Positions 63,188 to 64,000 of a stretch of DNA of 64,000 nucleotides are shown here, one piece after another. The first letter of the stretch is position 1, and every line of letters starts with the position of its first letter. The position numbers and the translations under genes were made by a program. The notes under the pieces were generated by a model that was not told where the DNA came from, did no database searches, and saw nothing but the letters and a program-made list of their open reading frames with translations. Source of the DNA: Pseudonocardia autotrophica (GTDB lineage Bacteria > Actinomycetota > Actinomycetes > Mycobacteriales > Pseudonocardiaceae); NCBI RefSeq assembly GCF_000717175.1, contig NZ_JNYD01000015.1, positions 124,001 through 188,000 on the forward strand. Direction: 5' to 3'.

Positions 63188-64000
63188 ATGACGCGGCACC
63201 GGTCGGTCAGGCTGAGGAGGGCGAGCGGGCACCGGGCGGAGCCCGACCGCTCGATCCTGCCGGTGCCCGTCGCCGGGGGTCTCGTGCGCCGTCCCCGGCT
63301 GCACGACCTGCTCGACGACGGCGCGGCGGCCCCGGCGACCCTCGTGGCCGCGGCTGCCGGGTGGGGCAAGACCGTGCTGCTCGGCTCGTGGATCGAGGCC
63401 GGCGCCGGCGGCCGGGCCGTGGCGTGGGTGACCCTCGACGCCGACCAGGACGCGCCGCAGCCCTTCTGGCGAGCCGTCGCGGCGGCGCTCGTCGAGGCGA
63501 CGGGCGGGGACACGGCCGACACCCTCCGCCCGGTCGTCGCCGGCGGCGTGGAGACGGAGTACCTGCCGGCCGCCGTCGCGGACGCGCTCCGGGACGTGCC
63601 GACCCCCGTCGTCCTGGTCCTGGACAACTACCACGAGATCGGCTCGGCCGAGGTGCACGCGGGGCTCCTCCGCCTCGTCGAGCGGCCGGTCCCGAACCTG
63701 TCGATCGTGATCGCCACTCGCAGGGACCCGCCCTGGCCGCTGCAACGGCTGCGCGTGGCCGACCTGCTCCGCGACGTCCGTGCCACCGACCTCGCGTTCC
63801 GTTCGGACGAGGCCACGGAGCTGTTCGCCCGCCTCGGCGTGGACCTCACCGCCGTCCAGGTCGAGCGGCTCCTGGACCGGACCGAGGGCTGGGCGGCGGG
63901 GCTGCGGCTGGCCGCCCTGCACCTGCACGACCGGTCGGACGTCGACGGCGCGGTCGACGCCTTCTCCGGCGACGACCACAGCGTCGCGGGGTACCTGCTG
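63188..64000 (+). CDS. MalT-like LuxR-family regulator, N-terminal part (runs off window)
   Basis: 271 codons from ATG 63188 to the window edge with no stop. The segment ILPVPVAGGLVRRPRL is the MalT-type opening; Walker A is AAAAGWGKTVLL and Walker B VVLVLDNYHEIGSAE, with RDPPWPLQRLR as in MalT proteins. It is the paralogue-like neighbour of the preceding gene, 177 bases downstream on the same strand. The C-terminal repeats and HTH lie beyond the window. Confidence 0.8.
   Translation, partial: MTRHRSVRLRRASGHRAEPDRSILPVPVAGGLVRRPRLHDLLDDGAAAPATLVAAAAGWGKTVLLGSWIEAGAGGRAVAWVTLDADQDAPQPFWRAVAAALVEATGGDTADTLRPVVAGGVETEYLPAAVADALRDVPTPVVLVLDNYHEIGSAEVHAGLLRLVERPVPNLSIVIATRRDPPWPLQRLRVADLLRDVRATDLAFRSDEATELFARLGVDLTAVQVERLLDRTEGWAAGLRLAALHLHDRSDVDGAVDAFSGDDHSVAGYLL

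Overview
The window is uniformly very GC-rich (well above 70% by eye). It has GTG/TTG starts, four-base stop-start overlaps and codons ending in G or C, and it carries typical actinomycete families: SARP/AfsR and LAL regulators, DUF5701, DUF2007 and a Pls/PosA-type NRPS. I infer a Pseudonocardia-like soil actinomycete chromosome; no rRNA, tRNA, CRISPR array, intact transposase or phage gene was seen.

Layout: 0.2-9.7 kb is a mixed set: a hydrolase, membrane proteins, a SufR-like cysteine-bearing regulator divergent from a DoxX/flavoprotein reductase pair, an aberrant NodB-fold lipoprotein with a beta-propeller partner, and a GNAT enzyme. 9.9-17.2 kb is a tightly overlapping four-gene operon (Pls-like NRPS, BPL_N-type amidotransferase-like protein, membrane acyltransferase, M1 peptidase lipoprotein). 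It looks like a pathway for a small amino-acid polymer or acylated peptide, and is the best candidate for an undescribed system here. 17.2-22.8 kb holds a ZIP transporter, a LAL regulator, a methyltransferase and a cold-shock protein. 22.9-24.8 kb is a decay zone: SDR and AraC remnants, an AbiE toxin-antitoxin pair with an intact antitoxin but a broken toxin, and an M20 peptidase tail. 24.9-27.5 kb is a divergent cytochrome P450 / dialkylglycine decarboxylase pair.

28.9-39.4 kb is a methylated-amine catabolic island. It encodes an ammonium/amine channel, a cupin, a DmmA/DmmB/DUF3445 secondary-amine monooxygenase, a gamma-glutamylmethylamide synthetase-type ligase, a three-part N-methylglutamate synthase (GltB-split proteins), one DadA-type FAD oxidase and an XRE-cupin regulator. 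Expected flow: dimethylamine to methylamine plus formaldehyde, methylamine to gamma-glutamylmethylamide and N-methylglutamate, then oxidative demethylation that regenerates glutamate. Two oddities are the missing Fe-S cysteines in the synthase and the single FAD enzyme where a multi-subunit N-methylglutamate dehydrogenase would be expected.

39.5-44.6 kb holds a DinB protein, a baeRF-like protein, an Mn/Fe Nramp transporter with palindromic operators, a DUF1330 protein and a SpoIIE-type phosphatase. 44.8-51.9 kb is a kdp potassium operon (an extra 27-aa membrane peptide, kdpFABC, kdpD) with phased direct repeats upstream and no kdpE beside it. 51.9-58.5 kb has an AfsR/SARP-type regulator divergent from an aromatic-ring flavin monooxygenase, with SARP-like heptamer repeats between them, then convergent benzoylformate decarboxylase and a LysR stub. 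The end has a small CBM48 protein, a GT2 glycosyltransferase and two consecutive MalT-like LuxR ATPases, the second cut by the window edge.
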